Positions 6,713-15,802 of a DNA stretch of 40,711 nt are shown here, in pieces. The notes under the pieces were generated by a model that ran no database searches, had not been told where the DNA came from, and worked only from the letters and a program-made list of their open reading frames with translations. The DNA is from Oligoflexia bacterium (GTDB lineage Bacteria > Bdellovibrionota > UBA1018 > CAIPTA01 > JAALKR01). The stretch's first letter is position 1. Each line of letters starts with the position of its first letter. Both the position numbers and the translations under genes were made by a program. The stretch spans positions 1 through 40,711 of the forward strand of contig JAALKR010000019.1 in the NCBI GenBank assembly GCA_011087955.1. The letters run 5' to 3'.

Positions 6713-8049
6713 AAGTTCTAGTTGTCGGAAGTGGTGGCCGTGAACATGCTCTTGCTTGGAAACTCAGCCAATCGCTAAAAATTACTGAGTTAATTCTGGC
6801 CCCTGGAAACGATGGTGCGGCCTTGGAGCCGAATATTCGCCGCGAGAAGGTCTCCCTTGGCAATGACTACGCAGATCTATTGGAGTTTGCTAAAGCGGAA
6901 AAAGTTGATTTTGCCGTAATTGGACCGGACCAGGCCTTAGCGGATGGGCTTGTCGATAAATTTGCTGCGATTGATATTCCTAGCTTTGGCCCCTCTGCAG
7001 CCGCTGCCAGAATCGAAAGTTCAAAAGCCTTCTCCAAGTCCTTAATGGAGAAAGCAAATATCCCAACGGCTCGCTTTGTGGTTTTTGAAGATGTGAAAAA
7101 AGCGCGGGATTTCGTGGAAAATTGTGAGTGGTCGGATGGTATTGTGATCAAGGCCGATGGGCTTGCTCTGGGCAAGGGGGTTATCGTAGCTGAATCGAAA
7201 GCAGAAGCGCTAAAGGCGGTCGATAAATTTATGTTGGATGGCTCTATGGGCGATGCGGGCAAAAAAATTGTTGTTGAAGAGCGATTGCTCGGCCGTGAAG
7301 TGTCCGCTTTTTATATTTGCGATGGAGATTCTGGACGATTGCTTAGCCTCGCTTGCGACTATAAACAGATCTATGACGGGGGCAAGGGGCCAAACACCGG
7401 TGGAATGGGTGCTTTTGCACCGACAGGTTGGTTGCCAGAAGATTATGACTCGACTTTGCAGTCCAGAGTAGTTACTCCACTCTTACAAGCAATGGATGCG
7501 GAAGGTTGTCCTTTCAAGGGGGTTCTCTTTGTCGGAATTATGCACACCGGATCCGGACCGAAAATTTTGGAGTTCAATGCACGTTTTGGTGATCCCGAGA
7601 CGCAAGCGATTATGCCGCTTATGGATTCCGATTTATTTCCAATTTTGTACGCATCTATGGAGGGTAGTTTAGCAAAATTGCCTCCGACAGCTATTCGTTT
7701 AAAACCGGGGGCAGCGGTTCATGTAGTGATGGCAGCGCATGGATATCCTGGGACTCAGGAGGGTGTTAGTGTTCGTAAGGAGGATGCGATCACAATCGAA
7801 GCTTCCCTTCTACCAAGCTCCGAATCGAGCTCTCAAGAGAAATTATTTCAAGAAAAGCTATTTCAAGAAAAACTATTTTTTGCTGGTGTTCAGTCTACAG
7901 AGGAAGGCGAATTAGAAACGAGCGGCGGTCGTGTATTAGGTTTGACAGTCCTTGCGGCAGATTTGGAAAGTGCGCGTAGTGGAGTGTACTCGAAAATTCG
8001 TGAAATTCATTTTGCAGGCGCGCAAATACGCACAGATATTGGGTTGTAA
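6709..8049 (+). CDS. purD: Phosphoribosylamine-glycine ligase (GAR synthetase)
   Basis: This ATP-grasp ligase condenses phosphoribosylamine with glycine, the second pathway step. The N-terminal SGGREHALAWKL and the ATP-grasp segments are present: IKADGLALGKGV, EERLLGREVSAF, the loop GGKGPNTGGMG and the metal-binding FNARFGDPETQ. The 446-aa length slightly exceeds the usual 420-430 because of an insertion near residues 371-390. The insertion contains three tandem QEKLF units, in the C-terminal domain after the catalytic core, and is probably a surface loop. The start overlaps the purC stop by 4 bases (ATGA), with AAGGAG eight bases upstream, so translation is likely coupled. Confidence 0.97.
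   Translation: MKVLVVGSGGREHALAWKLSQSLKITELILAPGNDGAALEPNIRREKVSLGNDYADLLEFAKAEKVDFAVIGPDQALADGLVDKFAAIDIPSFGPSAAAARIESSKAFSKSLMEKANIPTARFVVFEDVKKARDFVENCEWSDGIVIKADGLALGKGVIVAESKAEALKAVDKFMLDGSMGDAGKKIVVEERLLGREVSAFYICDGDSGRLLSLACDYKQIYDGGKGPNTGGMGAFAPTGWLPEDYDSTLQSRVVTPLLQAMDAEGCPFKGVLFVGIMHTGSGPKILEFNARFGDPETQAIMPLMDSDLFPILYASMEGSLAKLPPTAIRLKPGAAVHVVMAAHGYPGTQEGVSVRKEDAITIEASLLPSSESSSQEKLFQEKLFQEKLFFAGVQSTEEGELETSGGRVLGLTVLAADLESARSGVYSKIREIHFAGAQIRTDIGL
7834..7878 (+). repeat. Three in-frame 15-bp tandem repeats inside purD
   Basis: Three consecutive 15-base units encode QEKLF-QEKLF-QEKLF (codons 376-390 of purD), beginning caagagaaattattt. Units differ only at synonymous positions, so the expansion is not brand new. 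Normal PurD lacks this insert. Confidence 0.9.
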
Positions 8050-8050
8050 T

Positions 8051-8662
8051 TTGTCAACAAAGGTAGCAATTTTAGCATCTGGCACTGGGACTAATGCAGA
8101 AGCGGTTCTTGAGTATGCAGAGGCTCATCCAGAGTTTTATCAGGTTGTTGGAGTGATTTCAAATAAGAGAGATGCTGCGGTTTTAGCCAAAGCGGAAAAA
8201 TATTCCATGCCAGCTATACATATTCCCCACCGTGACCAGAGTGAACAGATTCAGCAACTAGAGGCCTGGAGTGCACAATGGGCTTGCTTGGCAGGCTATA
8301 TGAGAATCGTTACTTCAGATTTTTTACGTTTCTTTTTTGATGAGGAGCGTGGCTATGCAAGAGTGATAAATATTCACCCTTCACTTTTACCTAGGTTTCC
8401 TGGCTTGGACGCTTACGGACAGGCATTTGCCTCTGGTGAATCGGAGTCTGGAATCACAGTGCATTTAGTGGATGAAAAAATGGATCATGGCCCGATTCTA
8501 TTACAAAAATCTTTTCCTCGAAATGAGGATGATGATTTAGAGGCTTTTATGGCGCGTGGACGCGCGATTGAAAATTCTTTGTATGTGGAAGCCTTGGTTG
8601 GCTTATTAAAGGGTGAAATTCAACCTCGAGCGCAAGGAAAAACGGTTGCAAGGAAAAACTGA
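8051..8662 (+). CDS. purN: GAR transformylase (PurN)
   Basis: PurN moves the formyl group of 10-formyl-tetrahydrofolate to GAR, the third purine step. The N-terminal loop VAILASGTGTNAEAVL, LAGYMRIV, the catalytic INIHPSLLP (Asn and His) and VDEKMDHGPILLQ (the catalytic Asp) are all present. The ORF-track start at 7952 lies inside purD and adds 33 unrelated residues. The family N-terminus fits the TTG at 8051, one base after the purD stop, giving 203 aa, a normal length. No good Shine-Dalgarno precedes this TTG, so translation probably depends on ribosomes finishing purD. The stop shares its A with the purL ATG (TGATG). Confidence 0.93.
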   Translation: MSTKVAILASGTGTNAEAVLEYAEAHPEFYQVVGVISNKRDAAVLAKAEKYSMPAIHIPHRDQSEQIQQLEAWSAQWACLAGYMRIVTSDFLRFFFDEERGYARVINIHPSLLPRFPGLDAYGQAFASGESESGITVHLVDEKMDHGPILLQKSFPRNEDDDLEAFMARGRAIENSLYVEALVGLLKGEIQPRAQGKTVARKN

Positions 8663-11600
8663 TGACGATGTCAAACATTGCTAGAATTGAAGTTAGATCT
8701 TTGTCCGGTCAGCGTCGAGATCACCGCATTGCTCATCATGCACGGCAATTTTTGGATATCCCGGTAGCGGCTGCAGAATCCATAGCGGTTTATTGGATTC
8801 AATCTCGAAGTGGAAAGGCTTTGCATGAGGATGAATTAAACGATTGGGTGCATACGGTTCTTGTCGATCCAGTTATTCAGGCTCCGATTCACGAAGCAAG
8901 TGATTTGGACTTCTCTGGTGGCGAGCGCGAAGAACCAGCCTTTGGCATAGAGGTTCGATTTCGTCCCGGCGTTACAGACAATGCTGGACGAAGTGCTACG
9001 GAAGCAATTCACTTAGTTTCAGGCTTTGCTCGTGAAAACGACGTTCAAGTGTATAGCGGAAAAATGGAATTACTTTATGGCAAAGTAAGCCTTGCCCATG
9101 CAAATCGAGTGGGCTCTGAGCTCCTGGGTAATGAGCTAATTGAGGAAATTCGCTCTTACAACCTGAATGAGTTGAGAGATAACTCTCGCTTTATCGATGC
9201 GAATGTTCCAGAAGTTAAGTTAGGTGAAAGCCCGCAAGCAGAAGAGATTAATATTTTTGTTGCGGATGAACATCTAGAAAGAATGAGTCATAAAAATTGC
9301 TGGGCTCTCACGCTTGAGGAGTTACATGCGATCCAAAATTATTATAAACAACCAGGCATTTTAGAATTCCGAAAGAAAGAAGGGTTAAGCAAAGATCCAA
9401 CTGATGTGGAAATGGAGGTGCTAGCTCAAACTTGGAGTGAGCACTGCAAACATAAAATTTTTGCAGCCAATATTGATTATGAAGAAGAGAGTGGTGACTA
9501 CTCAGGTTTCTATCCGAAGCTAGGTAAAGTTCGTATTGAGTCTCTCTACAAGACAGACATTAAGGGCGTGACGAAAGCTGTGGAAGAAAAGCGGAATCTG
9601 AAATGGCTTATTTCCGTTTTCTCCGATAATGCTGGAATTGTCCGCTTTGATTCGAATATGGACCTTTGTATGAAGGTTGAAACACATAATAGCCCTTCTG
9701 CTTTGGACCCCTATGGTGGATCACTTACTGGAATCGTAGGGGTAAATCGAGACATTCTTGGCTGCGGATTAGGAGCCAGGCCCATTGCGAATACGGATGT
9801 ATTTTGTTTTGCTCCTCCGAACTGGCCAGGCAAAGGCGAAGAAAAACAATTGCCGAAAGGTTTAAAACACCCACATCGCATCTTAGAAGGTGTGCATCGT
9901 GGTGTGGAGCATGGTGGAAATAAAAGCGGGATTCCGACGGTAAATGGTGCTTTTGTTTTTCATCATCGCTATGCCGGTAAGCCATTAGTCTATTGTGGAA
10001 CGATTGGCATTATGCCTCAAAAAATTATGTCACAAAAGACGAAGAGTGGTACCGATACTTTTGTTAAAGGACAAGCGCCTGGACACCATATAATCATGGC
10101 CGGTGGTCGCATTGGTAAGGATGGCATTCATGGTGCAACTTTCTCCTCAATGGAGCTAGATGAGACTGCACCAGCAACCGCAGTGCAGATTGGCGATCCG
10201 ATTACGCAAAAGCGTCTGGCAGATTTTTTGATTGAGGCTAGAGATAGAGAGTTATTTTCTTCTATAACGGATAATGGTGCCGGTGGGTTAAGTTCTTCCG
10301 TGGGTGAAATGGCAGAGCTTACAAATGGAGCGACTATTCATATCGATCGTGCTCCAGTAAAATACCCAGGGTTGTCGCCGTTTGAGTTAACGGTAAGTGA
10401 GAGTCAAGAGCGGATGACTTTTGCTGTGCCGGAGGAAAGATTAGACGAGTTTATGGAGCTTGCAAAGACTCGTGGCGTGGAAGCGACAGATCTAGGAGCC
10501 TTTACAAAGGATGGTTATTTTCGCGTTTGCTATGGAGAGAAGACGGTTGCCTTGCTTGATTTGGATTTTCTTCACAATGGCCACCCAAGGATGAGTTTGC
10601 GGGCAAAATGGCAGGGGCCGGAGCGAGAGAAAATCTGGTTTAAAACTCCAGGGCTTCCAAAGATTGATTCGAAATCGGTCGAAACTAGAGGTTTTTACGA
10701 ACAGGCAATGTTTACACTATTGTCGCGATGGAATATTTGTTCCAAAGAGAATTTAGTCCGGCGTTATGACCACGAGGTTCAAGCAGCCACCGTTGTGAAA
10801 CCGTTTGTTGGCCAAGCAAAAGATGGCCCAGGCGATTCGAGTGTTATTTGGTTAGCTCCTCATGGAGGAGAAGAATTTAACGGCGTGGCAGTCGGTTGTG
10901 GTATTCAGCCGCGAATGTCTCGGCTAGATACCTATTTAATGGCGCAAAGTTCATTGGATGAAGCAGTTCGTAATTGTGTGGCTGCGGGTGGAGACCCAGG
11001 TCAAGTCGCTCTTTGTGATAATTTTTGTTGGCCGGACCCATTGCCAAGCAAAAAAAATCCGGATGCTGAGCATAAACTGGCGCAGCTCGTTCGGGCTTGT
11101 CGTGGGCTTTATGACTTAGCTCGACTTTATGGCACGCCTTTCGTGTCTGGCAAAGACTCTATGAAGAACGATTTCATTGGCAAGTTATCCAATGGAAAGT
11201 CGGTCAAGATATCAGTTCCACCAACACTCTTAGTAACCGCAATGGCACGCGTTCCAGACGTTCGATTTGCTATGACGTCAGACTTCAAAGCAGGTGGTGA
11301 TAAAATTTATCTAATTGGCCAGTCATCGCCTAACATGGGAGGTTCAGAGCTAGCCGAGTGCTTTGACCTGCCTGATTCAATGAATGCGCAATTGCCCCCA
11401 AAGTTTAACGCCCATGAAAATCTAGAAGTCTATCGAACTTTACATAAAGCAATCATGTCAGGGTTGATCCAATCCTGCCACGATATATCTGATGGTGGTC
11501 TGTTAGTGGCACTAGCTGAATCTGCGATTGGTGGCCGTAAAGGGGTTAGTATTGATCTGGATAATTGCCATAATGAAGTGGTAGCGATGCATGGCTCTCA

Positions 11601-11817
11601 CTCCGCATTCTTATTCAATGAAACGTGTGGGCGATTTATTATTTCAGTGAAGCCAGAAGAAGAAGAGAATTTTAAAAATTTTTTCGAGAGCGTCTCATTT
11701 GCGTATCTTGGTGAGGTGAAAATAGATCCTATTTTACGTGTTCAAGATGTCGGTCTTGTGATCGTAGACGCCTCTCTCTCTGAGCTTAAAAAAGCATGGA
11801 AGGGAGAGGAGATCTAA
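8662..11817 (+). CDS. purL: FGAM synthase, PurSL-type large subunit without glutaminase
   Basis: This enzyme makes FGAM from FGAR, ATP and ammonia supplied by PurQ. At 1051 aa it lies between the small PurL (about 740) and the enterobacterial three-domain PurL (about 1295). Residues 1-190 look like two fused PurS-like modules; the second contains VRFRPGVTDNAGRSATEAI, close to the PurS signature. The synthetase core follows: KVETHNSPSALDPYGGS (about 339-353), GGRIGKDGIHGATFSS (about 478-493), DNGAGGLSSS, VSGKDSMKND (about 828) and CHDISDGGLLVALAES (about 938). There is no C-terminal glutaminase, consistent with the separate purQ downstream. AAGGA precedes the ATG; a second ATG lies at 8668. 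The stop overlaps purQ in TAATG. Confidence 0.95.
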   Translation: MTMSNIARIEVRSLSGQRRDHRIAHHARQFLDIPVAAAESIAVYWIQSRSGKALHEDELNDWVHTVLVDPVIQAPIHEASDLDFSGGEREEPAFGIEVRFRPGVTDNAGRSATEAIHLVSGFARENDVQVYSGKMELLYGKVSLAHANRVGSELLGNELIEEIRSYNLNELRDNSRFIDANVPEVKLGESPQAEEINIFVADEHLERMSHKNCWALTLEELHAIQNYYKQPGILEFRKKEGLSKDPTDVEMEVLAQTWSEHCKHKIFAANIDYEEESGDYSGFYPKLGKVRIESLYKTDIKGVTKAVEEKRNLKWLISVFSDNAGIVRFDSNMDLCMKVETHNSPSALDPYGGSLTGIVGVNRDILGCGLGARPIANTDVFCFAPPNWPGKGEEKQLPKGLKHPHRILEGVHRGVEHGGNKSGIPTVNGAFVFHHRYAGKPLVYCGTIGIMPQKIMSQKTKSGTDTFVKGQAPGHHIIMAGGRIGKDGIHGATFSSMELDETAPATAVQIGDPITQKRLADFLIEARDRELFSSITDNGAGGLSSSVGEMAELTNGATIHIDRAPVKYPGLSPFELTVSESQERMTFAVPEERLDEFMELAKTRGVEATDLGAFTKDGYFRVCYGEKTVALLDLDFLHNGHPRMSLRAKWQGPEREKIWFKTPGLPKIDSKSVETRGFYEQAMFTLLSRWNICSKENLVRRYDHEVQAATVVKPFVGQAKDGPGDSSVIWLAPHGGEEFNGVAVGCGIQPRMSRLDTYLMAQSSLDEAVRNCVAAGGDPGQVALCDNFCWPDPLPSKKNPDAEHKLAQLVRACRGLYDLARLYGTPFVSGKDSMKNDFIGKLSNGKSVKISVPPTLLVTAMARVPDVRFAMTSDFKAGGDKIYLIGQSSPNMGGSELAECFDLPDSMNAQLPPKFNAHENLEVYRTLHKAIMSGLIQSCHDISDGGLLVALAESAIGGRKGVSIDLDNCHNEVVAMHGSHSAFLFNETCGRFIISVKPEEEENFKNFFESVSFAYLGEVKIDPILRVQDVGLVIVDASLSELKKAWKGEEI

Positions 11818-12602
11818 TGCAGCCAAAATTTTTGGTATTAACTGGGGACGGAATTAACTGTGAAAGAGAAACCGCACGGGCGTTTCAATTGGCAGGCGCT
11901 CAAGCGGATATTGTTCATATCAATGATTTGTTGGCAGGTGGATCTATCTTGGAAACCTATCAAGGCTTGGCGTTTCCCGGTGGATTTTCTTTCGGCGATG
12001 ATTTGGGTTCCGGACAGGTCTTGGCTGTAAAGCTCCGTCATGGCTTGGGCGAAAAATTACAACGTTTTGTTGAAAGTGGTGCGCCGATCATAGGAATTTG
12101 CAACGGCTTCCAAACGCTGGTCAAACTGGGACTATTGCCATTACCGTTTAAAGATCGAGTTATGGCATTGGCAGAAAATCGCCAAACTCACTTTATTGAT
12201 CAGTGGGTTGACCTAGAAGTATGTACTAATTCTCCCTGTGTATGGACAAAGGGTCTGATTGATCTTGAGGAAAAGATCCAGCTTCCGATCCGTCACGGGG
12301 AAGGTCGGGTTGTACTTCTGAACGAACAGGAAGAGTCTTTACATAGCCAGTTTGTCTCCGCAGGACAATTCCCTCTTCGTTATAAGCAGGACGTGAATGG
12401 CTCTTACGCAAGAATTGCTGGAGTCTGTGATCCGAAGGGCTTTATTTTTGGTTTAATGCCTCATCCCGAAGCAGCGGTTTCGAAATTGCTTTACCCGAAT
12501 ATTGATGAAATATCGAATCGAAGAGATCCAAGTGATAGAAGTGATATCGGTGTGGGGTTACGAATTTTTGAATCTTGTGTAAATTATTTGAAGGAAAAAT
12601 AG
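11817..12602 (+). CDS. purQ: FGAM synthase glutaminase subunit (PurQ)
   Basis: A class I glutamine amidotransferase that hydrolyses glutamine and feeds ammonia to PurL. The 261-aa protein has GDGINCERETARAF at the N-terminus, FPGGFSFGDDLGSG (oxyanion region), the nucleophile in GICNGFQ (Cys95), and the His/Glu pair in LMPHPEAA. The ORF-track start at 11796 is too early. The ATG at 11817, sharing its A with the purL TAA, matches the family N-terminus and follows a strong AGGGAGAGGAG, so tight translational coupling with its partner subunit is likely. It is somewhat longer than the 225-aa Bacillus PurQ, in line with the longer form found with PurSL. purH starts two bases after the stop. Confidence 0.95.
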   Translation: MQPKFLVLTGDGINCERETARAFQLAGAQADIVHINDLLAGGSILETYQGLAFPGGFSFGDDLGSGQVLAVKLRHGLGEKLQRFVESGAPIIGICNGFQTLVKLGLLPLPFKDRVMALAENRQTHFIDQWVDLEVCTNSPCVWTKGLIDLEEKIQLPIRHGEGRVVLLNEQEESLHSQFVSAGQFPLRYKQDVNGSYARIAGVCDPKGFIFGLMPHPEAAVSKLLYPNIDEISNRRDPSDRSDIGVGLRIFESCVNYLKEK

Positions 12603-12603
12603 A

Positions 12604-14211
12604 ATGTACTCGGAGAAAATTAAAATTAGACGCGCACTCCTTTCCGTTTCAGATAAGACTGGGATCAAAGGCGTAGCAAAATTTTTACATGAACAGGGTG
12701 TGGAAATTATATCGACTGGTGGGACAGCGAAGGCAATCGGAAATTCCGGAATCCCTTATACGAATATCGAATCAGTTACTGGAAATCCGGAAGCATTCGG
12801 TGGTCGAATGAAGACGATTTCCTTTCCTGTGGCTAGCGCTTTGCTGTACCGGCGTGGTCATACGGAAGATGAATCCCAGGCTAAGGATTTGGGTATAGTA
12901 GCGATCGACTTGATTATTTGTAATTTATATCATTTTGCGGAGGCGATAGCAGCTGGTGCGGATGAATCCGATTTGATAGAGAAAATCGATATTGGCGGAC
13001 CGACGATGGTTCGCGCTGCAGCTAAAAATTATTCTGGCGTAACGGTATTGACCAACCCGGAACAATACGTCGAATTTATGGAACTCTTGAAGACTAACTC
13101 TGGAGAGATTGATTTTGAAAGTCGTAGAAAATTTGCAGTTGCTGCCTTTCAACATACTGCTGAATATGAAACGATGATCGCTCAGGAGTTAACGGATCGG
13201 TTTTCAGAGAACTCCTTGCAGTGGCTACAGTTAAAAGATGGGCGAGAGTTGCGCTACGGAGAAAATCCACACCAATCCGCGAAATATTATCGATCTCCGA
13301 AGCAAATAAAGAGCGAGGTAGCGGCCATCGCAGGCGCGAACATTATTCAGGGCAAACCACTTTCTTATAACAATATTATGGATGCGGATGCAGCCCATCG
13401 CTCTGCTTCCGATGCATGGGTTGCAAACTCCACGGCTGGAGTTTCATGTGCTGTGATTAAGCATATGAACCCTTGTGGATTAGCCGTGGCGGATACAGCT
13501 CTCCGAGCATTAGAGCTTGCGTGGGAAGGTGATTCCGTTTCTGCATTCGGTGGAGTCCTTTGCTTTAGTGGTGAAGTTGGCGAAGAAGTAGCAGAATGGC
13601 TGCGAGACAAGTTTATTGAAGTGTTGATTGTTCCATATCTAAGGCCAGAGGCGATAAAAATTTTCGCAAAGAAAAAGAATCTACGTATTTTACTTTGCCC
13701 ACCAAGAGACAAAATCATGAGTGAGCAGATGCTGAAGTCCGTGTCCGGTGGGATTTTGATCCAAGAGGAGGATGAAGGTCTGGATCCGGAACTTCAATCG
13801 GTTACAAAAGTAGAGTTTCCGGAAGAGAAGCGCCGCTTAGCTCATTTTGGTGTGATGGCTGCCAAGCATTTGAGGTCAAATGCAGTTGCGTTAGTAAAAT
13901 TGAGAAAGAATGGTGAACTACAGTTGGTAGGTGCGGGTATGGGGCAACCGAACCGAGTTGATTCCATTCGAAGACTTGCTGGGCCCAGAGCAAAAGAAAA
14001 AATCGAAAAAGAAAAAAATGCAATGGATGATTTGATTCTGATTTCCGATGCTTTCTTTCCCTTTGCGGACAATATCGAAGAGGCATTTGATTTGGGCATT
14101 AAGTTTATTATTCAACCAGGTGGTAGTATTCGAGATGAGGAAGTAATCCGGGCTTGTGATGAGCTAGGAGTAGCCATGGCCTTTACCGGTCGTCGGCATT
14201 TCCGGCATTAA
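12604..14211 (+). CDS. purH: Bifunctional AICAR transformylase/IMP cyclohydrolase
   Basis: PurH carries out the last two steps to IMP. The N-terminal MGS-like cyclohydrolase domain begins RRALLSVSDKTGI and has ISTGGTAKAI and IDIGGPTMVRAAAKN. The C-terminal formyltransferase domain has YGENPHQ, the catalytic Lys-His in IKHMNPCG, DSVSAFGGV, GMGQPNRVDS and the ending IQPGGSIRDEE and FTGRRHFRH. The usual cyclohydrolase loop DGR(V)KTLHPKIHGG is replaced by GGRMKTISFPVASALLYRR (Lys70 kept, the His-Pro and HGG elements lost), and NLYPF is NLYHF. The 535-aa length is normal, and the rest is well conserved, so it is probably active and a lineage variant. AAGGAA lies before the ATG, two bases after purQ. 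Confidence 0.95.
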   Translation: MYSEKIKIRRALLSVSDKTGIKGVAKFLHEQGVEIISTGGTAKAIGNSGIPYTNIESVTGNPEAFGGRMKTISFPVASALLYRRGHTEDESQAKDLGIVAIDLIICNLYHFAEAIAAGADESDLIEKIDIGGPTMVRAAAKNYSGVTVLTNPEQYVEFMELLKTNSGEIDFESRRKFAVAAFQHTAEYETMIAQELTDRFSENSLQWLQLKDGRELRYGENPHQSAKYYRSPKQIKSEVAAIAGANIIQGKPLSYNNIMDADAAHRSASDAWVANSTAGVSCAVIKHMNPCGLAVADTALRALELAWEGDSVSAFGGVLCFSGEVGEEVAEWLRDKFIEVLIVPYLRPEAIKIFAKKKNLRILLCPPRDKIMSEQMLKSVSGGILIQEEDEGLDPELQSVTKVEFPEEKRRLAHFGVMAAKHLRSNAVALVKLRKNGELQLVGAGMGQPNRVDSIRRLAGPRAKEKIEKEKNAMDDLILISDAFFPFADNIEEAFDLGIKFIIQPGGSIRDEEVIRACDELGVAMAFTGRRHFRH

Positions 14212-14224
14212 TGGAGAGAAGATT

Positions 14225-15226
14225 ATGGCAATATCTTATAAAGACGCAGGGGTTGATTGGCAAAAAGGTGATGCCTTTGTCCAAAAAATTAATGAATTGG
14301 TGCGAAGCACCTATACGGATGCGGTGGAGACGGGAGTTGGTTCCTACGCTGGTCTTTATAATATTGGAAATGAGCAATACTTAGCTTCCTCGACCGACGG
14401 TGTGGGAACAAAATTAAAATTAGCGCAATATATTGGTAAGCATGACACGATCGGGATCGATTTGGTGGCCATGTGTGCGAATGATCTAATTTGCGTTGGT
14501 GCCACGCCGCTATTTTTTTTGGACTATATTGTTTGTGAATCCTTGGATGTTGATGTCTCTGTAGCGATTATCGAAGGAATATCCCAGGGGTGCCGAAAAA
14601 CAGGTATGGCTTTGATTGGTGGAGAAACAGCAGAGCACCCAGGTTGTTTTCCAGAAAATGAATACGACCTTTCAGGTTTTTGCGTTGGCTTGGTTCATAA
14701 GGGCGATATTTTGAAGTGTGAAAATATTCAGCCCGGAGACGACTTAGTTTGCTTGCCATCTAGCGGGGTGCATTCCAACGGGTTTTCTTTGCTTCGGAAG
14801 TTAATTTCAATGGAAGAGAAAGAGTTGATTGAACAATGCCTGACCCCGACTCGATTATATGTCGATCCTTTTCTAAAAGTGAGAAGGAAAGCAGAAATTA
14901 AGGGAATGGCCCACGTTACAGGCTCCGCATTTAATAAGATTATACGCCTAAATAAGAATCTTGGCTTTGAGTTTACAGAATTGCCAACAGAGCCTGTAAT
15001 TTTTGATGAGTTAGCAAAGCGCTCTGGCCTTTCTGCTGCCGAACTATATTCGACGTTTAATATGGGAGTAGGGATGGTGATTGTGACCAGCGAGGGAGAG
15101 TCATTAGTAAACGCGTTTGCGGATATTGGGGAAAAGGCAGTGCTTGCAGGAAAAGTCACTGACCGTAAAGGTGTGGTTGAGATGAAGACTAGTCGTGGGG
15201 ACTTTGAGTTAAAGCCCGAAGTCTAG
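14225..15226 (+). CDS. purM: AIR synthetase (PurM)
   Basis: PurM closes the imidazole ring, converting FGAM to AIR with ATP; it is a structural relative of the PurL core. The 333-aa product has the N-terminal YKDAGVD, the substrate/ATP elements SSTDGVGTKLKLA, VAMCANDLICVGATPLFFLDY and IGGETAEHPG, then LPSSGVHSNGFSLLRK and HVTGSAFNKI. In the usual form the last reads HITGGGL..N; the GG is SA here, a mild departure. The ATG follows GGAGAGAAG, 13 bases after purH. About 43 bases later comes folA. Confidence 0.95.
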   Translation: MAISYKDAGVDWQKGDAFVQKINELVRSTYTDAVETGVGSYAGLYNIGNEQYLASSTDGVGTKLKLAQYIGKHDTIGIDLVAMCANDLICVGATPLFFLDYIVCESLDVDVSVAIIEGISQGCRKTGMALIGGETAEHPGCFPENEYDLSGFCVGLVHKGDILKCENIQPGDDLVCLPSSGVHSNGFSLLRKLISMEEKELIEQCLTPTRLYVDPFLKVRRKAEIKGMAHVTGSAFNKIIRLNKNLGFEFTELPTEPVIFDELAKRSGLSAAELYSTFNMGVGMVIVTSEGESLVNAFADIGEKAVLAGKVTDRKGVVEMKTSRGDFELKPEV

Positions 15227-15269
15227 ATAAATCTAAAGAGGGTTCTATGGAAGTTCTACGGGAGGTCCT

Positions 15270-15764
15270 ATGGGGATTTCATTGATTGCCGCAGTGGCAA
15301 AAAATCGAGTTATTGGTAAGGACAATAAGATGCCATGGCATATTCCGAGTGAACTAAAACGATTTAAGGCTACGACTTTAGGTGGAACACTCATTATGGG
15401 GCGCCGGACGTTTGAGTCTATTGGACAGCCATTGCCGGGACGAGATATGATTGTGATATCTCGGAATCCAGGCTACCAGCTAGGGAATTGTGGCTACAAA
15501 CTAGAGAGTTGTTTGCTGGCGCAGTCATTGAAAGAGGCTTTGGGGAAAGCAGATCCGGAAAAAGAAATTTTTATAGCTGGTGGATCACAAATATACGAGC
15601 TTGCCTGGCCCCATGTCGATACGTTTTATTTGACGCAAATAGAATTGGACGTGGATGGGGACGCTTATCTGCCAGACTTTGACTTGAGTAAATTTCAAGA
15701 AGTCGCTACGGATCGAATCGAGGGCGACCCAACCTATACTTGCTATACCTATAAAAAATCTTAA
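15270..15764 (+). CDS. folA: Dihydrofolate reductase
   Basis: Reduces dihydrofolate to tetrahydrofolate with NADPH. The 164-aa protein shows the family pattern: ISLIAAVAKNRVIGKDNKMPWH, then IPSELKRFKATT with the active-site acid as Glu rather than the Asp of E. coli, IMGRRTFESIG, LPGRDMIVISR, FIAGGSQIYE and YLTQIELDVDGDAYLPDF. A strong GGAGG lies five bases before the ATG, and a short out-of-frame ATG ORF ending inside the gene lies just upstream. Its position at the end of the purine run makes sense because PurN and PurH use 10-formyl-tetrahydrofolate. thyA is not nearby. Confidence 0.96.
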   Translation: MGISLIAAVAKNRVIGKDNKMPWHIPSELKRFKATTLGGTLIMGRRTFESIGQPLPGRDMIVISRNPGYQLGNCGYKLESCLLAQSLKEALGKADPEKEIFIAGGSQIYELAWPHVDTFYLTQIELDVDGDAYLPDFDLSKFQEVATDRIEGDPTYTCYTYKKS

Positions 15765-15802
15765 TTTAGTTGCAAAAAATGCATGATATTTGGTTGTAAA
15801 AG

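Noticed and set aside
7952-8050. N-terminal extension of PurN from the ORF-track start
   Set aside because: These codons lie inside purD and do not match the PurN family N-terminus; the TTG at 8051 fits.
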